Source: Lachnospiraceae bacterium (lineage in GTDB: Bacteria > Bacillota > Clostridia > Lachnospirales > Lachnospiraceae). Taken from it: a stretch of 64,000 bases of DNA. The position numbers were made by a program, and so were the translations under genes. Position 1 is the first letter of the stretch. Each line of letters begins with the position of its first letter. The stretch is from contig CAADYR010000175.1 of the NCBI GenBank assembly GCA_900753305.1, forward strand, positions 6,124 to 70,123, read 5' to 3'. Under the pieces are notes generated by a model. The model saw only the letters and a list, made by a program, of their open reading frames with translations, was not told the DNA's origin and did not search any database. Below, in pieces: positions 55,132 through 63,020 of this stretch.

Positions 55132-56523
55132 CTATAACCCACTATTACTGTCCAACTGTACTTCTATACCATCAGCAGCGATTTTGCGGAAAAAGGCTTT
55201 CTGTATGCTTGTGTCCTGCAGATCGTAGCTGAATGTGAATACGAGAGTATCTCCATAAGAACAGATCGTTCCCTTAATGTGCTGCCCTTTGGACATGGCA
55301 AGGAATGCGTGGAACATCTCGACATAGGGCTTATAAATGTCTTCTACAGTGATGTTGCCGATATTCGTGATCGTGGTCGTATTTGCCAGTGCTGACTGTG
55401 TGTATACAATACGCATGGCGAGGTTCTTTAAGAATAAAGGTGTAATACGTGCGAACCAGAACTTCTCATTTGATACGTTATAAGAGAAGGATTTTTCCAG
55501 ATTTTCCTTTGTAATCTGGGATTTCAGGCTCTCTTTTACACTTTCCAGAATTTCTTCAAAGGTGTAGCTTTCCTTAGTCGGATGGAAATTTGCTGACACC
55601 ATGACAAAGAAATTTTTGGTGGTGATGGAAGAAAAATAAGGGCGCAGATTGACAGGAACGGCGACACGGATCGGACATTTGGAAGGCATGCCCTTTAAAC
55701 ATTCCTGATATACACTGTAGACGAATACACTGACCAGATATTCGTTGATGCTGGCACCATATTTGTGACATACTTCCTTTAATGCAGGAATCTTCATATA
55801 ACCATGCATAACGCCAAACTCTCCAGGAAGCAATCTCTCTCCCTTAATCAGATAAGCTTTCCGGGTCTGGTATTGTTTCTCAGAACTCTGGCGATAGTTC
55901 TTCAGGAAGCTGTCCTCGCGGTTCAGTGATGTTCCGCAGTTGAGGTCATCTCCTACCTGTTCTCTTATTTCCGGATGCACCAGTCGTAAGTACTGATAGG
56001 TCAGCTCTTTTAGAAAATTAATGCCACCCATACCGTCGGTAAGGACATGGAATACTTCCAGATTGATGCGGTATTTATAATAAGTCACCCGAAAAAGGTA
56101 GTGATTATTTTTGTTTTGATGGATAAAGCGGCAGGGAAAGGTGTTTTCCTCCCGTACTCTGGGTGCGGGATTGCCGTTTTCTTCAAAATAGTACCAGAAT
56201 ACACCTCTTTGCAGACGCAGATTAAATCCGTCAAATTTAGGCAGGACAATATCCAGAGCCTCCTGAAGGCAATCCGGGTCTATCAGTTCAGTCAGAGTTA
56301 CACTGATACGATAGACATTACTCATATTTTCGCCGGCAATGACAGGGAAAAGGTTGGCAGTGTTATCCAACTTGTCCCATCGGATCTCCTGTCCCATGGA
56401 TCTTTGTACTCTTTTTTGCTTTCTGGCTTTTTTCTCCTGTTTTAGTTCTGCCTTTGACTTGGCGTGTTTTGTATTTGATGTTTCAGAATCTATGGAATCG
56501 TTTGGAATTGATTTTCGTTTCAT
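55132..56523 (-). CDS. Condensation-type acyltransferase (alcohol acetyltransferase-like)
   Basis: 463 aa from ATG 56523 (or TTG 56532, close to AGGGA). The N-terminal 35 residues are Lys/Arg-rich. HVLTDGMGG at about residue 165 is the HxxxDG active site of the condensation/alcohol-acetyltransferase superfamily, and a second half (CPIRVAVPVNLRPYFSSITTKNFFVMVSANF) fits the two-lobed fold. Probably transfers an acyl group to an alcohol or lipid. Forms a run with DUF6320 and MATE genes. Confidence 0.82.
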   Translation of the reverse strand: MKRKSIPNDSIDSETSNTKHAKSKAELKQEKKARKQKRVQRSMGQEIRWDKLDNTANLFPVIAGENMSNVYRISVTLTELIDPDCLQEALDIVLPKFDGFNLRLQRGVFWYYFEENGNPAPRVREENTFPCRFIHQNKNNHYLFRVTYYKYRINLEVFHVLTDGMGGINFLKELTYQYLRLVHPEIREQVGDDLNCGTSLNREDSFLKNYRQSSEKQYQTRKAYLIKGERLLPGEFGVMHGYMKIPALKEVCHKYGASINEYLVSVFVYSVYQECLKGMPSKCPIRVAVPVNLRPYFSSITTKNFFVMVSANFHPTKESYTFEEILESVKESLKSQITKENLEKSFSYNVSNEKFWFARITPLFLKNLAMRIVYTQSALANTTTITNIGNITVEDIYKPYVEMFHAFLAMSKGQHIKGTICSYGDTLVFTFSYDLQDTSIQKAFFRKIAADGIEVQLDSNSGL

Positions 56524-56673
56524 GATCAACAAAATTCCCTTCTACATAATTTATCTATTATATTATATCATTCCTGTTTGGTGAATCAACTATTTCTCTT
56601 TGACAAGTCGGAAACAGTATTTTATTATGAAGATGCGTCTGTTAGAATCAGGACGACGGAACGGAGGATAACA

Positions 56674-57318
56674 TTGAAGATAAACTGGAGATCTTTGTAT
56701 CAAAAAGAGAATTTTGCGAAACGTTTGATCGCGGTGCTTGTAGCTGTAATTGTGATGGGATTTGCTCTGTCATGGCTTGTACTGGTGGACATGGGTACAG
56801 ACCCATGTACCTTGATGAATCTTACCATTTCTTCCAGACTTGGTATTTCACTTGGCAATTGGCAGGCACTGCTTAATTGTGTTCTGTTTATTATTGTAAT
56901 ATGGAAAGGCAGGGAACATATTGGCTTTGGAACACTGGCGAATATGTTTCTGGTGGGATATTCCCTGGATTTCTTCTCCTGGGTCTGGAGACAGTTGGGG
57001 ATTGATACTTATTTTGCCACCAATACAGTCCGTTATGCAGTCTTTCTTCCTGCATTGATTATTTTTATCATTGCAGCGGCAGTGTATATGGATGTGGAAT
57101 TAGGTACAGCACCTTATGATGCAATTCCTTTCATTGTAAGCAAATACCTGCCTAAAGTACCTTTTAAAGCACTGAGGATAGGTTATGACTTCCTGGTTAT
57201 TATCATCGCCGGGGCATTTGGAGGACATGTGCAGATCGTTACGGTTCTGATGGCATTGCTGCTGGGACCTGTTATTTCCTATATCGGGAAGCTGATACAA
57301 CCATTGATCAATCCTTAA
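56674..57318 (+). CDS. YczE/YitT-like membrane protein
   Basis: 214 aa from TTG 56674, chosen because ACGGAGG lies six bases upstream; the open frame extends upstream to 56578 without a site. Five or so membrane helices. GFALSWLVLVDMGTDPCTLMNLTIS and ELGTAPYDAIPFIVS are the two family repeats (YczE). Function not established. Divergent from the acyltransferase. Confidence 0.84.
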   Translation: MKINWRSLYQKENFAKRLIAVLVAVIVMGFALSWLVLVDMGTDPCTLMNLTISSRLGISLGNWQALLNCVLFIIVIWKGREHIGFGTLANMFLVGYSLDFFSWVWRQLGIDTYFATNTVRYAVFLPALIIFIIAAAVYMDVELGTAPYDAIPFIVSKYLPKVPFKALRIGYDFLVIIIAGAFGGHVQIVTVLMALLLGPVISYIGKLIQPLINP

Positions 57319-57335
57319 TACAGTTGTAAATTTAT

Positions 57336-57373
57336 TTCTCCCAATATGTTTCATTGCATATTGGGAGAATTTT
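57336..57373 (+). terminator. Terminator after the YczE-like gene
   Basis: TTCTCCCAATATG / CATATTGGGAGAA perfect arms (57336-57348, 57357-57369), eight-base loop, then TTTT. Confidence 0.88.
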
Positions 57374-57392
57374 ATATGATTTTGAGTAGCTT

Positions 57393-58241
57393 TTATGACA
57401 AAGTACGTTCGAAGAACTCTCCGATTCTTTCCCAGGTCTCATCCTGAAAGAACATGAGATCTGCATGGTCTGCTCCATCCAGAGCAAGCAGTGTCACATC
57501 ACAGCCTGCCTGGTCCAGAACATCATAGAGTTCTTCACTCTGGGAAAATGGAACGGTGCGGTCTTTTGTGCCATGGATGATCAGGAATGGCGGTGCATCC
57601 GGTGTTACTTTTGAAACCGGTGACTGCTTCATGGCGGACTCCTGATTGGTCATGACATTGAAGCCCAGTAATTGAGACTCAGGTGACATGGCTGCTTTTT
57701 CTATATTATCATATGGAAAAGTGGATACATTGGTAGGAGGATACCAGGGGCATGCAGCCTGTACTTTACTGGACAGTTCCAGATACTCTCCTACATCATT
57801 GGAAGGGTCATTATCCAATGCAGCCATACAGGTAAGATAACCGCCAGCGGATTCACCCATAACACCAAAATGGTCAATATCAATGCGAAATCTCTTCGCA
57901 TGAGCCTTTAAGTATCGGATGGCTGCTTTTACATCCTGCAACTGCATCGGATATGCCCCCTCATTGGAAGTGCGGTATTCTACACTTGCTACTGCGAATC
58001 CCTTCTGTGCCAGCCTGGACAGGTATGCCAGATGAGCAGACTTGTCCAGACGAAGCCAGCCCCCACCACAGATCCACACGATACATGGATATGTCCTTTC
58101 ATTCTGATCTTCAGGATAGATCAGATCCAGCTTCAGATCCCTGCGGCAGTGTCCATACCAGGAATCTATCTGTGCGAAAGTAATGTCAGTTGTCACAACA
58201 TACTGCGGTTTCTTAATTTCCAGTGATAATGTTTGTTTCAT
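57393..58241 (-). CDS. Alpha/beta hydrolase (BD-FAE-type esterase)
   Basis: 282 aa. Oxyanion motif WICGGGWLRLDKSAHL, nucleophile MGESAGGYLTCM, Asp in HGTKDRTVPFSQ, His in DGADHADLMFF. No signal peptide. Likely removes short acyl groups from carbohydrate-derived substrates. Single gene. Confidence 0.9.
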   Translation of the reverse strand: MKQTLSLEIKKPQYVVTTDITFAQIDSWYGHCRRDLKLDLIYPEDQNERTYPCIVWICGGGWLRLDKSAHLAYLSRLAQKGFAVASVEYRTSNEGAYPMQLQDVKAAIRYLKAHAKRFRIDIDHFGVMGESAGGYLTCMAALDNDPSNDVGEYLELSSKVQAACPWYPPTNVSTFPYDNIEKAAMSPESQLLGFNVMTNQESAMKQSPVSKVTPDAPPFLIIHGTKDRTVPFSQSEELYDVLDQAGCDVTLLALDGADHADLMFFQDETWERIGEFFERTLS

Positions 58242-58321
58242 AATGATAGCCCCTTTCTATTATTTTTGACCTTTTATTCAGTATACCACACAATTCTATT
58301 TTTGGAATTCCGTTTTCTAAT

Positions 58322-58485
58322 GTAACTATTCAGAACCCCATGCGCAAAACCGCATCTTCGATGCTTTTTGGATAACAAGTTTACTTGTTATCTGCTTATT
58401 GTGGTTACTTCGCCATATAAATTGAGTCAAGTATGCTTGTGAACAAACATATTCTGCCTCAATTTGCATGGCTCTGAATAGTTAC
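58322..58485. repeat. 164-bp palindromic element with internal hairpins
   Basis: Perfect 13-bp outer arms GTAACTATTCAGA (58322-58334) and its complement (58473-58485), continued by CCATGC/GCATGG. Inside are GATAACAAGT/ACTTGTTATC (58371-58380, 58383-58392), GCATC-TTC-GATGC and AAATTGAG/CTCAATTT. The right arm supplies the last codons and stop of the second MATE pseudogene. Looks like a small mobile palindromic element without coding capacity. Confidence 0.75.
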
Positions 58486-59471
58486 CAGATAATACATAAA
58501 TCCAAGGCATAAAATCAACTGCAAAGCAGATGACATTGGTGTTGCAAGTCCGATATGAAAAAGTGACGGTTCCGGCTGGATGCTCATAAAGTAGGATATG
58601 GGAACTCTGACACCGAAAGCACCGATGATTCCCTGTATCATAACGAATTTGGTCTTGCCGATTCCATTGTAGAATCCTGTATAACAGAAGAAAATAGCAG
58701 TAAGCATACAATCAATGGCATATGCCTTGAGGTAATCTGCCGCTGCTGTTATGACACTGGCGTCCGAAGAGAAGATTCCTGCCAATAAGTTTCCGTGGAA
58801 AAATGACAGGAAGAACATGCCGACACCAATAACGAAGGACACCAATGCCCTATAATGTAATGCTTTTGTGGCTCTGTCCATATGTCCGGCTCCGTAATTC
58901 TGGGCGACAAAGGCAGAAATGGACTGCATGAACGCAGAGGAGATCAACATGATAAACGCGCATACCTTCTCAGCGACACCTACACCGGCAGAAGCAATGA
59001 CGCCCATGGAATTTACAATGGCCAGAATGATTAGGAAGGAAATGCTGATCAGCAGATCCTGACATAGGATATTGTCTTGTCGAAGGCTTCTTCGGGTGCA
59101 TTCATGATACTGCTGATCTGAGGGGCGAATATAACGAGAAGAAAAGTCATAACAAGAGCGATAACTGCAAACATCACGATTGCAGTTCCTATGGTACATC
59201 CACCTTCTTCTTTTCTGTCGCTTCCAATCTGTTGTCCCAGAAGGATAGTGGTTCCCATGGCAAAACTGCTGACCAAATTAGTCAATGTCATCATGATCTG
59301 AGAACCTGTGGATACGGCTGATACATCTGCGGATGAAGCGAATTTACCGACTATGAGCAGATCCACTGCGCCATACATTGTCTGTAGGAACAAAGCAAAC
59401 AGGACAGGCAGAGCAAACAGAATGAGTGGTTGTAATATCTTGCCTTCTGTGAATGTTGTTGTCTTTTTCAT
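58459..59471 (-). pseudogene. Second MATE-family gene with internal deletion
   Basis: N-terminal 140 residues (MKKTTTFTEGKILQPLILFALPVLFALFLQTMYGAVDLLIVGKF to FDKTISYVRIC) stop at 59049. The C-terminal 175 residues continue in another frame from QDLLISISFLIILAIVNSMGVIASAGVGVAEKVCAF. About 100 residues between YVRIC and QDLLIS that MATE proteins normally have are missing. At the junction the DNA CAGGATCTGC can encode both VRIC and QDL, so the deletion probably ran through a 10-bp direct repeat. The C-terminal tail SHAN is encoded by the palindromic element. GGAGG precedes ATG 59471. Confidence 0.85.
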
Positions 59472-59572
59472 CTGATTAAACCTCCATATTAATCCATATG
59501 AGGTAGGAAATTGCGAAACGGTGATAAAGAATGGAGCGAATTGTGCAGCTTTAACAAGTGCCTATATACAAA

Positions 59573-59623
59573 TAAAAAAGCCGGATAAGAAGCAGGCATC
59601 TCAGCCTGCCATCTTATCCAGCT
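59573..59623 (-). terminator. Terminator after cbiK
   Basis: Two-part stem: AGCCGGATAAG with CTTATCCAGCT (59579-59589, 59613-59623) and GCAGGC/GCCTGC inside, then a T-run on the minus strand (complement of 59574-59579). Confidence 0.85.
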
Positions 59624-59718
59624 ATTGTTTCTATTGAACAAATTGCCCTCCGATGGAATATAGCAAGTATACTACATGGACATGCAACAGTCAATGGTAC
59701 TCTTGCCGGTACCTGTAT

Positions 59719-61365
59719 TTATTTTTCTGCCTGAGGATCAGATACACTTACTTTGTGATCATACCACTTCTGTTTTGTTCCGATGATCGCAAGGTCAAAT
59801 TCCTTGTCAAGAGCTTCTACAGGAACATCGAAGCCGTATACTTCTTCTGTTGTTCCGTCAGAATATGTTACAGTATCAACTGTCGGCTCAAGAAGTTCAG
59901 CTCCTTCCTTGGCTGCATCTTCTGCTGTACCAACGAAAAGATTTACGATTTTCTGGGAAGCCAGGCTGATGTGGATTGTCATTTTGCCATCTTTTACAGT
60001 CAGGACTCCACGTCCATCGTTTGCTTCATTTACTGCAAACATGCTGCTGTCTGTATCGAATTTAGCGGAATATGTACCGTCTGCAAGTTCTGTAGAAGCA
60101 CTGTCAGCAGAACTTGCTACAGCTACATCACCCAGAGTTTCCAGAGCAGCCTTGGTATGAGCTACATAGATCTGCTGGATCGCATCGATTTCGCCCAGAC
60201 CTGCGATTTGGCAATCTACAGATTCAAATGCACCGCTGGCATTGAACATGCTCTTCCAGGAATCTTCATCATCGCCTGCCATATCGTTGTTGGCATGATC
60301 ACCTGCTACTACCATCAGAGGACGAAGAACAACTTTGGTATAACCTGCTTCCTTAACTGCTTCAATAACAGCTTCGCATGCTGTTTCTTCCGGTTCACCT
60401 TCTACAGTACCGATAAATACGTTATCATAGCCCAGATCGCTCATCTGAGTAGCCATCTGGCTGTAGCTTATTTTAGCAGAGTGAGATGTTCCATGTCCCA
60501 TGAATACAAATGCTGTACCATCTTCCTTGGCTGCATCCAGAGAATCGAAGCCTGCAGTTTTTACTGCTTCTGCTGTGATTGCTTCTGCTACATTAGCTTT
60601 ATCATCATTTACAACAATTGCATCAGCACCTACTTCACCAAGTAATGGTTCAGCAACGGTTACTGTTTCGAACTTGTCTTTATAGGAATCCAGAGCGTCA
60701 ACAAGTTCATCATATTCTGCACCATGCATCAGATGTGTAGGCTGTACAACGAGGTTTTTAACACCGTTTGCAACAGCTCTGTCAAGTGCCTGTTCTACGT
60801 TATCGATCTTCTCGCCGTCTCTTGCCTGTACATGATTGATGATGATCTGTGCAGTGAAAGCTCTTCTGACTGACCAGTCAGGATATGCTTCGATCAGTGC
60901 TTTCTCAATACCGCCGATATCTTCAACACGGCTGTTATTGAAGGAAGTACCGAAACTTACAACAAGAAGTTCATTTTCGCCAATATCATCACTGTTTAAA
61001 GAATCATCCTTAGAAGCATCACCTGTATCTCTTCCGAAATAGTCAGGATCAGCATTTTCACCCTCTACTAATTCTTTCTGTGCATCAGTAAGTGCATCCC
61101 ATGCTTCCTTAGCGGCAGCACACTGTGCATCTGTATCATCATTTCTGGTCTGTACATAGATTGCATCGATCAATGCAGCTACATTATCTGCGGCAGCCTG
61201 ATCGTCTACTTCTGTTGAAGCTGCTTCAGTAGTTTCTGAAGTTGTAGTTTCTGTTGCTGCTTCTGTGGTAGCTGTAGTTTCAACAGCGTTTGTATTGCCG
61301 CAGCCAACGATCATGCTGGATGTCAGGGCAGCTACAGTAAGCAGTGCTAATGTTTTGTTTTTCAT
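59719..61365 (-). CDS. cbiK: Exported CbiK-type cobaltochelatase lipoprotein with C-terminal NEAT-like domain
   Basis: 548 aa. Lipobox SSMIVGCGN at about residue 22, Thr/Glu-rich linker to residue 50, a helical domain (VAALIDAIYVQ...AWDALTDAQKELV), then CbiK (residues about 130-410): LLVVSFGTSFNNSR, QPTHLMHGAEY and MGHGTSHSAK with the metal-binding His, GDHANNDMAGDDEDSW. The last 120 residues are a beta-sandwich-like domain (DGTYSAKFDTDSSMF...VKDGKMTIHISLASQKIVNLFVG...KWYDHKV) resembling NEAT-type tetrapyrrole-binding modules. Chelatase outside the cell would process or capture sirohydrochlorin or heme-like rings. Under a B12 riboswitch. Confidence 0.85.
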   Translation of the reverse strand: MKNKTLALLTVAALTSSMIVGCGNTNAVETTATTEAATETTTSETTEAASTEVDDQAAADNVAALIDAIYVQTRNDDTDAQCAAAKEAWDALTDAQKELVEGENADPDYFGRDTGDASKDDSLNSDDIGENELLVVSFGTSFNNSRVEDIGGIEKALIEAYPDWSVRRAFTAQIIINHVQARDGEKIDNVEQALDRAVANGVKNLVVQPTHLMHGAEYDELVDALDSYKDKFETVTVAEPLLGEVGADAIVVNDDKANVAEAITAEAVKTAGFDSLDAAKEDGTAFVFMGHGTSHSAKISYSQMATQMSDLGYDNVFIGTVEGEPEETACEAVIEAVKEAGYTKVVLRPLMVVAGDHANNDMAGDDEDSWKSMFNASGAFESVDCQIAGLGEIDAIQQIYVAHTKAALETLGDVAVASSADSASTELADGTYSAKFDTDSSMFAVNEANDGRGVLTVKDGKMTIHISLASQKIVNLFVGTAEDAAKEGAELLEPTVDTVTYSDGTTEEVYGFDVPVEALDKEFDLAIIGTKQKWYDHKVSVSDPQAEK

Positions 61366-61425
61366 AATAAAGTCTCCTCATTTTTTTGGTTCAATCATTA
61401 TTTCATATAGAAAAGACAGGCATAA

Positions 61426-61457
61426 GAAAAACTCCGGTCAGTATCTCTGAACGGAGT
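61426..61457 (-). terminator. Terminator of the B12 riboswitch expression platform
   Basis: ACTCCGGTCAG / CTGAACGGAGT arms (61431-61441, 61447-61457) followed by TTTTC on the minus strand, between the aptamer and the cbiK start. Ligand binding should favour this terminator. Confidence 0.8.
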
Positions 61458-61559
61458 AAAAAGTCAACACAAAAACAAAGCCTATAAAAGCTTGTCCAAA
61501 CAGTACGACCAATTACTCGTGATCCGGGATTCCGTTATGATCATAATAGAATATTCCCT

Positions 61560-61750
61560 GTACCAGATATCTGGCAGGTTTCCTGGCTGAAAGATCATCA
61601 CACAGAATCTGCCTTCCCAATGCAAGCATCAGTGACATATTAGAATCTGCGCTTCCTTATCACAGTGACGAGATCGTACAGGAATCGCACCTGTTTCCCT
61701 TTTAACCGACTTGAACATACATGGTATATCAGCCGGCACCAACTATCTTT
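61560..61750 (-). ncRNA. Cobalamin (B12) riboswitch
   Basis: On the minus strand the conserved parts appear in order: GGTGCCGGC, TTAAAAGGGAAAC, GGTGCGATTCCTGTACGA, TCGTCACTGTGATAAGG (B12-box type), GGGAAGGCAGA, and GCCAGGAAACCTGCC (61573-61587). It precedes the exported CbiK gene by about 200 bases and probably switches it off when cobalamin is plentiful. Confidence 0.93.
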
Positions 61751-61915
61751 TCTTATGAAATTTGTTCTATCATAGCATAGAAGTGAAATGAATGCAATGA
61801 TAATTTATATTCATAGTATCGTATATAATGTGCCATAAATCAAATATAAAAGCATACAGGATAAAATGAAACACAAATACTAATACATATGCATGACAAA
61901 ATGCAATAGAAACAA

Positions 61916-62374
61916 TCATACTTCATGTATTACATTTGCTAACACATCACCTTTATATTGCAGTGTGAGATAAATATCACTCTCTCCATCAATCAATTTC
62001 TTCAGGAAAATGCGGTCGCCTTCCCATAAATTCAATGACATGATATCTGACAGAGGGATATAGTGCAACTCACCTTCATTACAATCGAGAGTCAGTTCTC
62101 CGCTGACTGCATCTGCTGTATACAGATGCATGATCTCATTCTCCCATTCATCAGACTGGAAGTTGATGATGCCACGCTTTTTAAAGCTTATCAGATCCAG
62201 TCCGGTCTCTTCCTTTACTTCACGAATGACACATTCATCAGGACTCTCGCCCGCCTCAATTTTACCACCGACCCCAATCCATTTTCCCTCATTGCAGTCA
62301 TTCTCCTTACGATTGCGGTACAGCATCAAATAACAGCCATCCTGTTCTATATAACATAAAGTCGTTTCTTTCAT
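61916..62374 (-). CDS. NUDIX hydrolase (8-oxo-dGTPase-like)
   Basis: 152 aa from ATG 62374 (GAGGG upstream). Complete NUDIX box GKIEAGESPDECVIREVKEETGLDL. Sequence around it (YLMLYRNRKENDCNEGKWIGVGGKIE) is that of MutT/8-oxo-dGTP diphosphatases. Likely cleans oxidised nucleotides. Single gene. Confidence 0.9.
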   Translation of the reverse strand: MKETTLCYIEQDGCYLMLYRNRKENDCNEGKWIGVGGKIEAGESPDECVIREVKEETGLDLISFKKRGIINFQSDEWENEIMHLYTADAVSGELTLDCNEGELHYIPLSDIMSLNLWEGDRIFLKKLIDGESDIYLTLQYKGDVLANVIHEV

Positions 62375-62501
62375 ACAAACCCTCACTACTGCGCATATTC
62401 TATACACATTACCAACCCATGTCGAAAACATGCAACCATTCCCAAATAACTATTCATCCCCAATAGCCAGTTATCCTCAATAACTATTCCCATTCACTAC
62501 C

Positions 62502-62693
62502 TGCAAAACGGACTGTAATGTGTTCAGAAGTGTTCAAATTAACAGATGCATAAACAGGCACTTGAAAAACGTCAGCACTTAGGCGCTGTATTTTAGCGCC
62601 TTATGTACTGCTACGTTTTTCACGTAACGAGAGTGGGCCTGTGTTGCATTGTTAATATGAACACTTCGTCCCACTCTTCCTACACGTTTTGCA
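62502..62693. repeat. Structured element B (192 nt, nested helices)
   Basis: Same plan as element A at 52909-53097: TGCAAAACG/CGTTTTGCA outer stem (62502-62510, 62685-62693); 17-base stem with one mismatch (62527-62543, 62651-62667); ACAGGC/GCCTGT; GAAAAACG/CGTTTTTC; GGCGCT/AGCGCC hairpin with identical loop TATTTT context. Stems differ from A in sequence but keep pairing. Lies between the NUDIX start and the end of the small membrane protein gene. Confidence 0.8.
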
Positions 62694-62707
62694 AGTATTT
62701 GATTTTA

Positions 62708-62926
62708 TTAAGCCTTTTTGGTGCAAAGGATAGATACCAGTCCGACAATTGCAAGTATTGGCACTGCCAGATAGATCAACCCACACGCAACTAATGCGAT
62801 CAGTGCGATCGGCAATACAACGATCGTCCATATGATTTTGCTAAGCCCCCATGCAGCTTTGATGGCAAAGGCAAGAAGCTTGCCAAATATCATGAACATA
62901 AAAATAATAAAAATCAATGTAAACAT
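62708..62926 (-). CDS. Small hydrophobic membrane protein
   Basis: 72 aa from ATG 62926 (AAGGAGGG about seven bases upstream). Two long hydrophobic segments separated by a short basic loop (AIKAAWGLSKIIW). No family assigned. Common type of small integral protein in Clostridia. Confidence 0.75.
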   Translation of the reverse strand: MFTLIFIIFMFMIFGKLLAFAIKAAWGLSKIIWTIVVLPIALIALVACGLIYLAVPILAIVGLVSILCTKKA

Positions 62927-63020
62927 ATACAATCCCTCCTTAACTTAACAAGTATTATAATGCATCAGGGAAGAAATGTATATTGTAAAAAAGTCAAATT
63001 AAAAGTGGATATTTTGCTTT

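Noticed and set aside
58459..59471. Programmed frameshift in the second MATE gene
   Set aside because: Roughly 100 residues are missing across the junction; a deletion at a short repeat explains it.
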